A stretch of DNA of 64,000 nt from Psychrobacter sp. 28M-43 (GTDB lineage Bacteria; Pseudomonadota; Gammaproteobacteria; Pseudomonadales; Moraxellaceae): assembly GCF_014770435.1 (NCBI RefSeq), contig NZ_CP061739.1, positions 2,790,001 to 2,854,000 of the forward strand, read 5' to 3'. The notes beneath the pieces were generated by a model that saw only the letters and a list, made by a program, of their open reading frames with translations, searched no databases and was not told the origin of the DNA. Positions 39,031 through 48,224 of the stretch are shown one piece after another (position 1 is the stretch's first letter; each line of letters begins with the position of its first letter). Position numbers and translations under genes: made by a program.

Positions 39031-39059
39031 AAAAAAGCGTCATTACGACGCTTTTTTTA
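39031..39059 (-). terminator. Terminator after the argS-SPOR operon
   Basis: AAAAAAGCGTC-N5-GACGCTTTTTTT. It is symmetrical; on the minus strand it follows the SPOR gene stop by about 30 bp. Confidence 0.82.
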
Positions 39060-39088
39060 ATAAACATAATAACTGTAAACGACTGAAT

Positions 39089-39895
39089 CTAGCGGCGCTG
39101 TTCAACGATAATAGAGTCTATACCATTGTTCTGTAGGCGCTGCTGTGCCGTCGTTACTGCTTGACGGTTATTCAAAGGACGCGAGATGACTTGATAAATT
39201 GGCAAGCCATTACCCGTCGTGTTTTTGACCACGCGAGCATCGACACCCGCCATCAGTACTTGCGCACGGCGACGATCCGCTTCATCTGCATCACTAAAGC
39301 TATTGATCTGCAAGATGTAGGTCGCCGCAGGTTTAGCAGCTTGGATACTTGCCGTACCTGCTGCTGCATTGTTGTTACGAGTTGTAGCGTTGCTAGTAGC
39401 AGGCGGCGTACCATCATAGGTTGCATCTTCTTCAACGACAACGATATCCTCACTCGACCCAGCATTATTAGTACCAGCAGGTTCGACAGGCGCATTTTCC
39501 GAACCACCGAAGCTGCCCGTACTTTCTGTACTGCCTGCATCGCTCTCTGGTTGAGTCACGACGACGTCTGGTTCAAACGCACCGATATCACCTATTTGAT
39601 CATTATCAATGTCAGCGATATCTTCGTCAGGGATGGTTGCCATCTCTTGATTAGGTAGAATATCGTAGAACTCATAATCGCCATTATCGGTATCAGTATC
39701 CACACGTGGCTGTACTTGGCGATCAGGATCGTTCTCAGCACTACCATCAGCGGGGCTGAAATTGAATAATGGTGAGAGGTAGATAAATACCCCGATCATA
39801 AGGGTCAATACGGCCCCAACAAACATCCACAATAAGCCTGATACGCTACTTGATTTGCGCTTTTCTGTTGCGCCTTTAGGTTTTTTGGCTAGCAT
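39089..39895 (-). CDS. SPOR domain-containing cell division protein (FtsN/DedD-like topology)
   Basis: A 268-residue bitopic inner-membrane protein. A basic cytosolic start (KKPKGATEKRK) leads to one transmembrane helix (LLWMFVGAVLTLMIGVFIYL, about 23-42). A long acidic, disordered periplasmic linker follows, then a C-terminal SPOR domain (about 190-268: TYILQINSFSDADEADRRRA, VISRPLNNRQAV, NNGIDSIIVEQRR). SPOR domains bind denuded glycan at the septum. It lies 87 bp after argS, an arrangement seen in other gammaproteobacteria. It resembles FtsN in layout, but similarity outside SPOR is too weak to name it. Confidence 0.85.
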   Translation of the reverse strand: MLAKKPKGATEKRKSSSVSGLLWMFVGAVLTLMIGVFIYLSPLFNFSPADGSAENDPDRQVQPRVDTDTDNGDYEFYDILPNQEMATIPDEDIADIDNDQIGDIGAFEPDVVVTQPESDAGSTESTGSFGGSENAPVEPAGTNNAGSSEDIVVVEEDATYDGTPPATSNATTRNNNAAAGTASIQAAKPAATYILQINSFSDADEADRRRAQVLMAGVDARVVKNTTGNGLPIYQVISRPLNNRQAVTTAQQRLQNNGIDSIIVEQRR

Positions 39896-39982
39896 GGATC
39901 TCGTTCTCCCTACTGAATTTAACTATCATCATCGAATTAATGCTATCAGCTGTCTATACTCATGTCACATATTAGAAAAGTA

Positions 39983-41812
39983 CTACATGCTAGACGGTGC
40001 AGACAAGCCTAGCAGACTAAGCCCATTTGCCAGTACCTGTCTAACAGCTTTTGACAAGCGCAATCGTGCTTGCATTAAGTCTAGCTCATCCTGACTTGGC
40101 GTTTCACCTGATGTTAGGCTCATAGGCAAGATACGATTGGTGTCATACCAACCATGGAACAATGCCGCGAGCTCTTTTAGGTAATTGGTCAAGACATGTG
40201 GCTCGTAACCAGTCGCTGCGCGAAGTAACGTCGCTGGATATCCTGCTAACAGTTTAATCAGCTCGTCTTCATTTGGCGCACTTAGCAAGTCCTGATGTGC
40301 CAAACCAACAGCATCATCTACGGTCAAATCGTAGGTTGCTAGTTTTTCTAACACACGGCAAACGCGCGCATGAGCATACTGAATATAATACACTTGATTG
40401 TCTTTACTTTGTGATTTGGCAAGTTCTAAGTCAAAATCAACATGCACTTCAGGCTTACGCGCTACATAGTAGAATCGTGCAGCATCGTTACCGACTTCTG
40501 CACGTAGCTCACGCAAAGTCACAAACTGACCAGAACGCGAAGACATTTGTACCTTTTCACTACCACGCCATAACGCGACAAACTGTACAAGCACCACATC
40601 AAGGCGTTCGGCATCGATACCAAGGGCTAGTAGAGCGGCTTTTACGCGTGGGACATAACCATGATGGTCTGCGCCCCAAACGTTAATGACTTTATCAAAG
40701 CCACGATCAAACTTGTTTTTATGATAAGCGATATCAGAAGCAAAATACGTCGACTGGCCATTGGCACGGCGTACAACACGGTCTTTCTCATCGCCAAAAT
40801 CAGTCGATTTAAACCAGATGTTGCCGTCTTTTTCGTATAGGTAGCCTTTGTCATCTAGTATCTGTAGGACAGGCTCAATCTCGCTATCGATAGATCTTTC
40901 GCTAAACCAGCATTCATAGCTCACGCCAAAGTCATTTAAGTCGTCTTTGATATCTGCCAAAATACTGCTCAATGCCGCGTTTAAAAATAACGCGTAGCTG
41001 TCACCTAGCAAAGACTTACTATTGGCAATCAAGCCATCAATATGCGCTTCTTTATCACCTGAGATGACGGTTTTTTCGCCATCAGCATTAATCTCAAACT
41101 GAGCATCTTCTGGCACATCTTTGGCAACGTCTGCAAAGCTATGTACGTAGCTATCGCTATGCTGTGTTTTTAGCGTCTGGGCGATGTCACTGACATAGTC
41201 ACCTTGATAGGCGTTAACTGGGAAAGTTATCTCTTCATCATTTAGCTGTAGATAGCGCAAATATGTACTGGTGGCTAAGATGTCCATTTGACGACCAGCG
41301 TCATTGACATAATATTCACGCGTGACGTCATAGCCGATCGCTTCTAGCAGGTTAGCGACACTCATGCCAAATGCAGCACCGCGACCGTGACCGACGTGCA
41401 GACTGGACGTTGGGTTAGCAGAAACGAATTCAACTTGGACTTTTTGACCGTCAAACTGATTACTTAAGCCAAAGCGATCTTGCAATGTGAAGATATCGTC
41501 CAATACAGAAAACTTAGCTTCCGAGTTTAAGAATACGTTGATAAACCCTGGGCCCGCGATTTCTACTTGGCGAATATCTTGATTGTCAGGCAATGCGCTA
41601 ACGATTTTTTCAGCAAGTTGACGCGGATTGGCCTTGGCAGCTTTCGCTGCTGTTAGCGCGATATTACTGGCAAAATCACCGTGACTTAAATCTTTCGTAC
41701 GGGTAATTTGACTGTTGTTTTGCCAATCGCTTGGTAGCGTACCATCTGCTTGTAGGGTTTGAATTGCATCGTTAAATAGGGATGCAAGCGTATCAATTTG
41801 GGCTTGTGACAT
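39983..41812 (-). CDS. argS: Arginine-tRNA ligase
   Basis: A 609-residue class I aminoacyl-tRNA synthetase that charges tRNA-Arg. The N-terminal additional domain (ITRTKDLSHGDFASNIAL) is followed by the HIGH-type motif SLHVGHGRGAAFG (about residue 117-129) and WGADHHGYVPRVKAAL. The degenerate KMSKS equivalent VQMSSRSGQFVTL is normal for ArgRS. The C-terminal DALR anticodon domain includes YYIQYAHARVCRVL. Several acidic insertions near residues 215-260 make it slightly longer than E. coli's 577. It is the first gene of an operon with the SPOR gene. Confidence 0.96.
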   Translation of the reverse strand: MSQAQIDTLASLFNDAIQTLQADGTLPSDWQNNSQITRTKDLSHGDFASNIALTAAKAAKANPRQLAEKIVSALPDNQDIRQVEIAGPGFINVFLNSEAKFSVLDDIFTLQDRFGLSNQFDGQKVQVEFVSANPTSSLHVGHGRGAAFGMSVANLLEAIGYDVTREYYVNDAGRQMDILATSTYLRYLQLNDEEITFPVNAYQGDYVSDIAQTLKTQHSDSYVHSFADVAKDVPEDAQFEINADGEKTVISGDKEAHIDGLIANSKSLLGDSYALFLNAALSSILADIKDDLNDFGVSYECWFSERSIDSEIEPVLQILDDKGYLYEKDGNIWFKSTDFGDEKDRVVRRANGQSTYFASDIAYHKNKFDRGFDKVINVWGADHHGYVPRVKAALLALGIDAERLDVVLVQFVALWRGSEKVQMSSRSGQFVTLRELRAEVGNDAARFYYVARKPEVHVDFDLELAKSQSKDNQVYYIQYAHARVCRVLEKLATYDLTVDDAVGLAHQDLLSAPNEDELIKLLAGYPATLLRAATGYEPHVLTNYLKELAALFHGWYDTNRILPMSLTSGETPSQDELDLMQARLRLSKAVRQVLANGLSLLGLSAPSSM

Positions 41813-42190
41813 AGGAATTTGAACTCAATTAAATAAACAACAAAAACGGTGCGAATGCGAGCAATCGATAACGGCTTATTATAATAGCGACCGACATTGC
41901 AGGGATAGAATAATGTAAAAAGATAAGTAACCTGTAAATATAACAATCTTTGCGCTTTATTGCACCATTTGCGCCAAAATTAGCACTAAAATCTTACCGT
42001 TATCAGGATTTGGGCTGACTAATATCAATGATGCAAAACTGATAGATAACTCATAACGTGAATTGTAGCGTTACTGTTGCTCAATACTGGGCAGTCGTTT
42101 ATACCTGACTGCTTCCACGTTATAATGATGGTTTGTACGGCTCTTCTAAAATATAGAAGACGCGTTACTACTCTATTATAGGATTACGCC
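41813..42190. other. Intergenic region between divergent argS and the DUF2788 gene
   Basis: 378 bp without a gene. It has two small hairpins, GCAGTC-N10-GACTGC near 42093-42115 and TCTTCTA-N5-TAGAAGA at 42142-42160. No known leader or riboswitch is recognised. Confidence 0.45.
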
Positions 42191-42409
42191 ATGTTTGCTA
42201 TTGCCGCCAGTACTGTCACCAGTTGGGGACTGTACGTCTTGTTGCCGATATTCATCGCTTTCTTGTTTTTTATTATGTGGGATATCTCTAAAAAGTCTGA
42301 TGCTGGGCGCGCTGGTACTTTTTGGATATTCTTAGCACTTGGTGCAGGTTCTGTTGGTTTTATTCTAAAGATAGTCATGGAAGTCGCTTTCAAAAAATGG
42401 TTAATCTAA
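42191..42409 (+). CDS. DUF2788 family small membrane protein
   Basis: A 72-residue protein with two transmembrane helices (about 9-30 and 45-62) joined by a charged loop DISKKSDAGRAGTFW, a pattern matching the DUF2788 family found in Acinetobacter, Psychrobacter and Pseudomonas. Function is unknown. GGATTACGCC upstream is a modest ribosome binding site. The gene stands alone, divergent from argS. Confidence 0.8.
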   Translation: MFAIAASTVTSWGLYVLLPIFIAFLFFIMWDISKKSDAGRAGTFWIFLALGAGSVGFILKIVMEVAFKKWLI

Positions 42410-42519
42410 GTGGCCATTTTTATCACTATTCTTTGATATCTCTTAGGAAATGAGTAGCAAAACTAAAAATGTAATATATGGCTTATGACTGCTGCGCTTT
42501 ATAAGGTGTCAGTCATTTA

Positions 42520-42579
42520 AATCAAGGCCTTTTAAATAAAGGCTTCTTAGATCAAAATCTTTTAAATAAAAGAAGCTAT
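42520..42579. repeat. Two-copy imperfect 30-bp tandem repeat
   Basis: Both copies contain the shared core CTTTTAAATAAA, at 42529-42540 and 42559-42570, in similar 30-bp contexts beginning ATCAA. The second copy overlaps the last codons of the DUF1176 gene on the minus strand; the hairpin potential (CTTTTAAATAAAAG) may aid its termination. Confidence 0.4.
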
Positions 42580-43694
42580 TGAGCCTTAGCGTTATTCCCT
42601 ATGACCTGACTCACATACGTTGGTAGGTCCCACGCCCCACCAGCAAAACCTCGGCACATTCCCGTACTAGACTCTTTGCTCTTAGCAAATATCTCACCAT
42701 TCCACGTCCATGCAGTACGATTCCAGCAGTCACCAATGCCTCGGTCTTTGTGAATGGCGGAAATCTCACCATCAAAATAATCATTTCCTGCTGTCGTGAT
42801 AAGGGTAGGCTTGCTAGGTTTTGCATTATCAATGAGCCAATAGCCGTTACTGGAATTGTAAGCACCTAGCCAGCAACTATGCGCGGCTAATGTATAGCTA
42901 TCATCAATCGGTATAAAGTCCCAACCAAGCATCGTAGAGCCATACTCTGACATCCGCTGATATGTTTCAGTTTTTGGGTTAATCAGCTCACAATCGCCCA
43001 TTATGTCCTTGGACCCTATAAGCTGCTCAGCATTAATATCGACCCACTTATCAATATTTTTCTGAAAATACGCCAGCTTTGATGGAGCAAGTGTTTTGTT
43101 ATCTTTTGCTGAATACACAAATGCTTTTTTAATGATTGGTTTTGGTAGAGCTGCTTTAGGACGTTGACGATTTGGATTATTCTTACTGACCAATGCTATC
43201 GGTGTCCCTACCCGACCTTGTACATCGTCTAGTTTGAGCAACACTGCTGACATGCCTTTATCGCTAATCTGCCAGTAGTTGTCGCCCACTCTAATCTCTA
43301 TCTTGGTCGCGACACGAGCATGATCAAGCAGGGCCTGCGTCTGCTCGGCTGACAAGTCGTATAGTAGACTGTCTTCTTTATTGGGTTGCAGCACACCATA
43401 GTTTTTATTGTTTAGCCACAGCTCAGCCTTATCTTTGGACGCTTTTGATGCCAGCTGAATTTGCGCCTTTGGTGTGGTAATTTTTGGCGATACGGTGAAT
43501 AGCACTGAGGCGGGCTTATCTATTGAGGCGTCGCTTGAGTAGCCAGCCACTCGGCAAGTATGCGTATTATCACAAACCACTTGCCAGTCGTCTTGTACAA
43601 ATCCCCAGCCTTCAGACGGTGTGCCGTATCCTGCCATAGCAGGTAGCGATAGCGAACCGATCGTAGCCATCATTAAAGCAGCTGACATTTTCAT
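42576..43694 (-). CDS. DUF1176 domain-containing periplasmic protein
   Basis: A 372-residue exported protein. Residues 1-22 are a Sec signal peptide ending LPAMA. The mature part fits DUF1176: DDWQVVCDNTHTCRVAGYSS near the start, a pair of conserved Cys, LKLDDVQGRVGTPIALV, and the C-terminal GDCWNRTAWTWNGEIF with further Cys and ending RGFAGGAWDLPTYV. Function is unknown. It follows cmoB by 33 bp on the same strand, so it may share the cmoA-cmoB transcript. Confidence 0.85.
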   Translation of the reverse strand: MKMSAALMMATIGSLSLPAMAGYGTPSEGWGFVQDDWQVVCDNTHTCRVAGYSSDASIDKPASVLFTVSPKITTPKAQIQLASKASKDKAELWLNNKNYGVLQPNKEDSLLYDLSAEQTQALLDHARVATKIEIRVGDNYWQISDKGMSAVLLKLDDVQGRVGTPIALVSKNNPNRQRPKAALPKPIIKKAFVYSAKDNKTLAPSKLAYFQKNIDKWVDINAEQLIGSKDIMGDCELINPKTETYQRMSEYGSTMLGWDFIPIDDSYTLAAHSCWLGAYNSSNGYWLIDNAKPSKPTLITTAGNDYFDGEISAIHKDRGIGDCWNRTAWTWNGEIFAKSKESSTGMCRGFAGGAWDLPTYVSQVIGNNAKAQ

Positions 43695-43727
43695 TATTAC
43701 TTCCTTGTATTGTTATTCTACTCAACG

Positions 43728-44774
43728 CTATTTTTTTGCAATCAAAGTTGCACGCATGGGAGCAGGATACCCTTCGACGGTCTTAGTCGAATCATTAGGA
43801 TCTAAGAAGTCTGCTAACGAATGATAGGTCATCCACTCGGTTTGTCGTTGTTCCTCAGTCGAGGTGACTGCTACATCGACGCAGCGCACATCTGAAAATC
43901 CTGCTTTCTCTAGCCAACCAGTTAATGCCGCCACCGATGGCAAGAAATAGACGTTATTCATCTGAGCATAACGGTCATGCGGCACCAGTACAGTCTTGGC
44001 ATCACCTTCAATCACCAGCGTCTCAAGCACCAGCTCACCGCCTTTAACCAACTGCCCGCGCAGCTGTTGTAAATGCTCAAACGGTGACTGGCGATGATAG
44101 AGCACACCCATACTAAATACGGTGTCAAACAGTTGGCTATGCTCAGGCAATGCTTCAAGTGGGACAGGAATATAATGCGTACGATAGCGGCCCGTCTCAT
44201 GAGCATCTGCTGCGCCAACAAAATGACGAATCGCCATAAACTGATGGTAAAACAAGCACGATGGATCAATGATAATGACGGTATCCGCCCCTGCGCCAGC
44301 CATACGCCAACCATGATAACCAGAGCCACCGCCCACATCCAATACACGCCGACCATCTAGCCTACTCAAATGCGGCGCAACACGTTGCCATTTCCAATCA
44401 CTATGCCACTCGGTATCGATCTTAATACCTGACTCATCATCGCCGATTTGACCGCCAATCTGAAAAGGCCCTTTGCGCCACGGCATCAGCTGCTTTAATA
44501 ACGCCGTTGTTTGTTTGCGCTGAGACTCATTTAGATCTGCCTCAATCGTCAATGTATCACTATTGAGATCGAAGTGATTGACCGTCAAACTTGGTAAACG
44601 CGCCACAGATGCTTGATAAGCAGGTGCATGCGCATAGTTAGCTTTATCTTTTATATCACCTAACCATGTTGGCAGTCGCGTCAGCCATTCGTAAGCACTT
44701 GGGTACTGCTGAGATAGTTCTAATAGGGTTAAATATAGTTCGCGTTCGGCGTGCGTGATTGTGTCGTTGAGCAT
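43728..44774 (-). CDS. cmoB: tRNA U34 carboxymethyltransferase CmoB
   Basis: A 348-residue SAM-dependent-fold enzyme that transfers a carboxymethyl group from carboxy-SAM to 5-hydroxyuridine at wobble position 34, forming cmo5U. Signatures are [51 protein letters not shown] and [17 protein letters not shown], then [16 protein letters not shown]. The Gly-rich [10 protein letters not shown] loop binds carboxy-SAM. It lies 50 bp after cmoA. Slightly longer than E. coli CmoB (323) through its N and middle parts. Confidence 0.95.
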   Translation of the reverse strand: MLNDTITHAERELYLTLLELSQQYPSAYEWLTRLPTWLGDIKDKANYAHAPAYQASVARLPSLTVNHFDLNSDTLTIEADLNESQRKQTTALLKQLMPWRKGPFQIGGQIGDDESGIKIDTEWHSDWKWQRVAPHLSRLDGRRVLDVGGGSGYHGWRMAGAGADTVIIIDPSCLFYHQFMAIRHFVGAADAHETGRYRTHYIPVPLEALPEHSQLFDTVFSMGVLYHRQSPFEHLQQLRGQLVKGGELVLETLVIEGDAKTVLVPHDRYAQMNNVYFLPSVAALTGWLEKAGFSDVRCVDVAVTSTEEQRQTEWMTYHSLADFLDPNDSTKTVEGYPAPMRATLIAKK

Positions 44775-44824
44775 AAAAGCAGATTACCGTATTGATTAAG
44801 GAATAACTGTGTTAAAAGTGAGGA

Positions 44825-45625
44825 TTATTTAAACGCCACAATAGAGACAAAGTTCAAAAACTGAAACCACGTTAGATGACGCTTAAAGCCAACCTGATCT
44901 AACCGTGCATGATGCTCATCTAGCGTATCCGTAATCAGCACGTTTTCTAGCGCATTACGTTTGCCACTGATTTCCATTTCGGTATAGCCATTGGCACGTT
45001 TGAAATCGTAATAACGCTCAACCAACCACGCATCGTATTGCTCATCAAAGGCGTGGGTTTTTTCCGTTAATACTAATATACCGCCTTCACTTAATGCGGC
45101 GTAAATTTTCTCTAGTACCGCAACTCTATCGGCTGCTGGCAAAAACTGTAGCGTCAGATTTAAAATCACCATGTCGCATGGCTCAAGCTCAACGTCGCGG
45201 ATGTCTGCAGTAATGACTTCGATATCATGCTCAGGATAATTCTCACTCAATAACGTCGTGGCCTCGGTCGTCATCGCGGGCGAAATATCAATCGCCTTAA
45301 TCTGCAAGTCTTGTGGGTCGAACTCACCCGCTAGCGTCATACTGGCGGCACCAAGCGAGCAGCCCAAATCATAAATACGGCTAACGCGCTGACCACTATC
45401 GCTCTGCTGACGATACTTGCAGTGACGGCGGGCAAAAATGGGCAGCATAGCCAATACCTGACCATAACCGGGTACGCTACGACGAATCATATCGGGGAAA
45501 CAAGCCACCACTTGCTCATCAAAAGAAAAACGCGCCGCTTTATCTAATGGCGTGGTAAACGGTTTATCAAAAAGGGTATCATGTTTGATAATGGCAGGCT
45601 GGGATTGGCTCATGGGGCGACTCAT
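44825..45625 (-). CDS. cmoA: Carboxy-SAM synthase CmoA
   Basis: A 266-residue enzyme that makes carboxy-S-adenosylmethionine from SAM and prephenate, the donor used by CmoB. Motifs are [39 protein letters not shown], the segment [21 protein letters not shown] and [20 protein letters not shown]. The first 20 residues are variable; the ATG at 45613 (fifth residue) is an alternative start and neither has a strong ribosome binding site. It is the first gene of a cmoA-cmoB-DUF1176 run. Confidence 0.95.
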   Translation of the reverse strand: MSRPMSQSQPAIIKHDTLFDKPFTTPLDKAARFSFDEQVVACFPDMIRRSVPGYGQVLAMLPIFARRHCKYRQQSDSGQRVSRIYDLGCSLGAASMTLAGEFDPQDLQIKAIDISPAMTTEATTLLSENYPEHDIEVITADIRDVELEPCDMVILNLTLQFLPAADRVAVLEKIYAALSEGGILVLTEKTHAFDEQYDAWLVERYYDFKRANGYTEMEISGKRNALENVLITDTLDEHHARLDQVGFKRHLTWFQFLNFVSIVAFK

Positions 45626-45834
45626 TTTTTAGAATAGAACGTAAATAAGAAAGTACTTGGCAATTTTGCTCGAGCTATTCATCGATAGCAAATCAACGTA
45701 GCAAAAGCCCATTATAACATTACTGTTTGTTACTTATCGCCACCAGATCCCCTGCTAAGCTAAACGACATTGTTTGATAGATAACACTTAGACAAACAAC
45801 GATGATTTTATATTTATAAAAATAGGAAAAAATT

Positions 45835-46356
45835 ATGCAAACAATCGTATTAGGCGGTGGCTGCTTTTGGTGCACCGAATCCGTCTTTTTATCCGTGAAA
45901 GGCGTGCAGTCTGTCGTTTCAGGCTATATGGGCGGTGATGCGGTATCAGCCAACTATGAAGCCGTATGCGGTGGTGACACTGGACACGTCGAAGTCATTA
46001 AGGTTGAGTTTGATGAGACGACCGTCCCGTTGGAAGTCATCCTCGACGTATTTTTTGCCACACATGATCCCACCACGATGGATCGTCAAGGCAATGACGT
46101 TGGCAGTCAGTATCGCAGCGTGGTCTTTTACACCGAAGACAGTCAAAAACCAACGGTCGACCGCACGATCAATAAACTGCGTGACATGGGCGTTAATGTC
46201 GTCACAGAAGTACATCCTGCCGTTGAGTTTTACCAAGCGGAAGATGCGCATCAAGACTTCTTCAACAGAAACCCAGGACAGGCTTATTGTAACTTTGCGA
46301 TACCGCCAAAACTTGCCAAACTGCGTAAAGAATTTAGCAAATATATGGTTAGTTAA
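45835..46356 (+). CDS. msrA: Peptide methionine sulfoxide reductase MsrA
   Basis: A 173-residue enzyme reducing the S-epimer of methionine sulfoxide in proteins. The catalytic Cys is in GGCFWCTESVFLSVKGV, near the N terminus. YMGGDAVSANYEAVCGGDTG, HDPTTMDRQGNDVGSQYRS and AEDAHQDFFNRNPGQAYC follow, the last supplying a resolving-type Cys. Ends with IPPKLAKLRKEF, normal for the family. It is monocistronic with a strong terminator. Confidence 0.96.
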   Translation: MQTIVLGGGCFWCTESVFLSVKGVQSVVSGYMGGDAVSANYEAVCGGDTGHVEVIKVEFDETTVPLEVILDVFFATHDPTTMDRQGNDVGSQYRSVVFYTEDSQKPTVDRTINKLRDMGVNVVTEVHPAVEFYQAEDAHQDFFNRNPGQAYCNFAIPPKLAKLRKEFSKYMVS

Positions 46357-46424
46357 ATGAGGGTTCGCTAAATTGAATAAGACATTATTTATTCAAAAAG
46401 TTTCTTAGCCCAATGTTAGATATC

Positions 46425-46460
46425 AGCCAAACACTTATACTATAGGTGTTTGGCTTTTTA
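46425..46460 (+). terminator. Terminator after msrA
   Basis: AGCCAAACAC pairs perfectly with GTGTTTGGCT, followed by TTTTTA. Confidence 0.9.
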
Positions 46461-46541
46461 CTATTTATACATTTGACATAACCAATCAATATTATTAAAG
46501 CTAAATCTATATATAAAAACTTGCAAATAGAGGATCACAGC

Positions 46542-47234
46542 ATGAACCCTGAGTTTTGGCAAAAACGTTGGCAAGAAGGTCGCATTGGATTCAATCAATC
46601 TATGGTCAATCCATTATTAACTGAGTATATTGATCACTTAGATTTAGCAGCGGGTAGCCGTGTCTTCGTTCCGCTTTGTGGTAAATCTATTGATATGGTT
46701 TGGCTAGCGACGCAAGGCTATGACGTGGTGGGCGTTGAATTGGTCGAAACAGCCGTACAAGATTTTTTTGCTGAGCAAAACATCGAACCTACCGTCTATC
46801 AACAGGCAGACAATCCAGCGATTAGATACTATCAAGGCCAGTTGTCGGGACAGACCATCACTTTATGGGTCGCTGATATTTTTGCACTGGCCGCTAAAGA
46901 TATTGGTTCTATTGATGCAGTATATGATAAAGCGGCATTAATCGCCCTACCAGACGATATGCGTGTGAGATATAGTGAGCAAGTGCGGAAACTTAGTAGC
47001 GATACCAGTAAAGTTAATGGTGCTAACAATGAAATAACACCGCAGCTTTTACTCACGCTAAATTACGATCAGCGTAAAAGGAATGGATCACCCTTCTCTA
47101 TTAACGCCAACCAATTAGAGCAGTATTATAGCGCTCACTACCAAATCAGTGAGCTAGCAAGCGTGCCTTCTTCTATAGGTTCTGCACCTGATATCACCGT
47201 CACAGAACAGGTTTGGCTATTGAGCAATAAATAA
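46542..47234 (+). CDS. tpm: Thiopurine S-methyltransferase family protein
   Basis: A 230-residue SAM-dependent methyltransferase of the bacterial TPMT type. It opens MNPEFWQKRWQEGRIGFNQ and contains RVFVPLCGKSIDMVWLATQG (SAM binding), VVGVELVETAVQDFF, VYDKAALIALPDDMR and LLTLNYDQ. Relatives methylate thiopurines, selenite/tellurite or metalloids; the natural substrate is unclear. A variable insertion near residue 155 (SDTSKVNGANNEITP) makes it slightly longer than usual. The ATG at 46542 is preceded by AGAGGA; an in-frame TTG 21 bases earlier is less likely. Confidence 0.92.
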   Translation: MNPEFWQKRWQEGRIGFNQSMVNPLLTEYIDHLDLAAGSRVFVPLCGKSIDMVWLATQGYDVVGVELVETAVQDFFAEQNIEPTVYQQADNPAIRYYQGQLSGQTITLWVADIFALAAKDIGSIDAVYDKAALIALPDDMRVRYSEQVRKLSSDTSKVNGANNEITPQLLLTLNYDQRKRNGSPFSINANQLEQYYSAHYQISELASVPSSIGSAPDITVTEQVWLLSNK

Positions 47235-47283
47235 AAACTCATATAACCTTTAACAAGCTGCTAAATGGTAATGGAGACATTGA

Positions 47284-47997
47284 ATGAAAATGATAGTCAG
47301 TCTAATGAGTGTAACTGCTATTCTGCTAGTTGCTCTGGCGGGCCCATTGTATAAGTTTGGCGTTGTAGAATTAGGCACTGCATTTGCGGGGTTTAAATTT
47401 GGGTTATTTGCTGGTATCGCAGCATTGGTATTGTTAGCTATACAGCTATTATTTAAACGCAATACAGCCAGTATTGGGAGCGCACTAGCCTCAGCCGTAC
47501 TTGCTGCTACTGCCATAGCTATTCCGCTTAGCATGATGAATACGGTCAAAAATGTACCGCCTATTCACGATATTTCTACCGATCTGGTGAATCCGCCTGA
47601 GTTTGTCAAGATTGCTCCACTACGTGCAGATGCACCAAATCCCGTAGAGTACGCAGGTGCAGGAGTGGCTGAACAACAACGTACTGCCTACCCTGACTTG
47701 CAGACATTGACCTATACTCAATCGAAGCCTGAACTGATCAAAGCAGCCAAACAAGCCATAGAAAATTTAGGGTGGGAGCTAGTCAATATTGATGTAGACA
47801 AAGGCATCATCGAAGCAACAGAGACGACTGCTTGGTTTGGCTTTAAAGATGATGTGATCATTCGTGTGACTGATAACGATAGCGAGCGCTTAGTTGATGT
47901 TCGTAGTAAGTCACGAGTTGGACAGAGCGATTTGGGCAAAAATGCGGCGCGGGTTCATAAGTTGATTGATGAACTGAATAGTGTGCTAGCCAAATAA
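47284..47997 (+). CDS. DUF1499 domain-containing membrane protein
   Basis: A 237-residue protein with three N-terminal membrane helices (about 4-22, 35-57 and 66-85) and a C-terminal soluble DUF1499 domain. The domain starts at about residue 97 with IHDISTDLVNPPEFVKI and continues with GAGVAEQQRTAYPDLQ, WELVNIDVDKGIIEATETTAWFG (in part), and VDVRSKSRVGQSDLGKNAAR. The DUF1499 fold is of unknown function. GGAG precedes the ATG. It lies 49 bp after the tpm gene on the same strand and may be co-transcribed with it. Confidence 0.88.
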   Translation: MKMIVSLMSVTAILLVALAGPLYKFGVVELGTAFAGFKFGLFAGIAALVLLAIQLLFKRNTASIGSALASAVLAATAIAIPLSMMNTVKNVPPIHDISTDLVNPPEFVKIAPLRADAPNPVEYAGAGVAEQQRTAYPDLQTLTYTQSKPELIKAAKQAIENLGWELVNIDVDKGIIEATETTAWFGFKDDVIIRVTDNDSERLVDVRSKSRVGQSDLGKNAARVHKLIDELNSVLAK

Positions 47998-48224
47998 ACA
48001 GGTTATACCTTCTCAGGAATAGTCCTCGAGTTGAAATAATGTTTAACGCTTTGCATTTTAAGCTCTATGAAATCCTCTTCTAATCTCACGGCAGCGTCAA
48101 TTTATCGTAACCATTTATAACCTTGGTACTTCGACAGCTTTTCTTTACTGTTTAGATTGGTTACTCTACGTTAATATCATTTTTTGCCTTTCGATAATTA
48201 TTTTAACGTTTATAGGATATTTTC

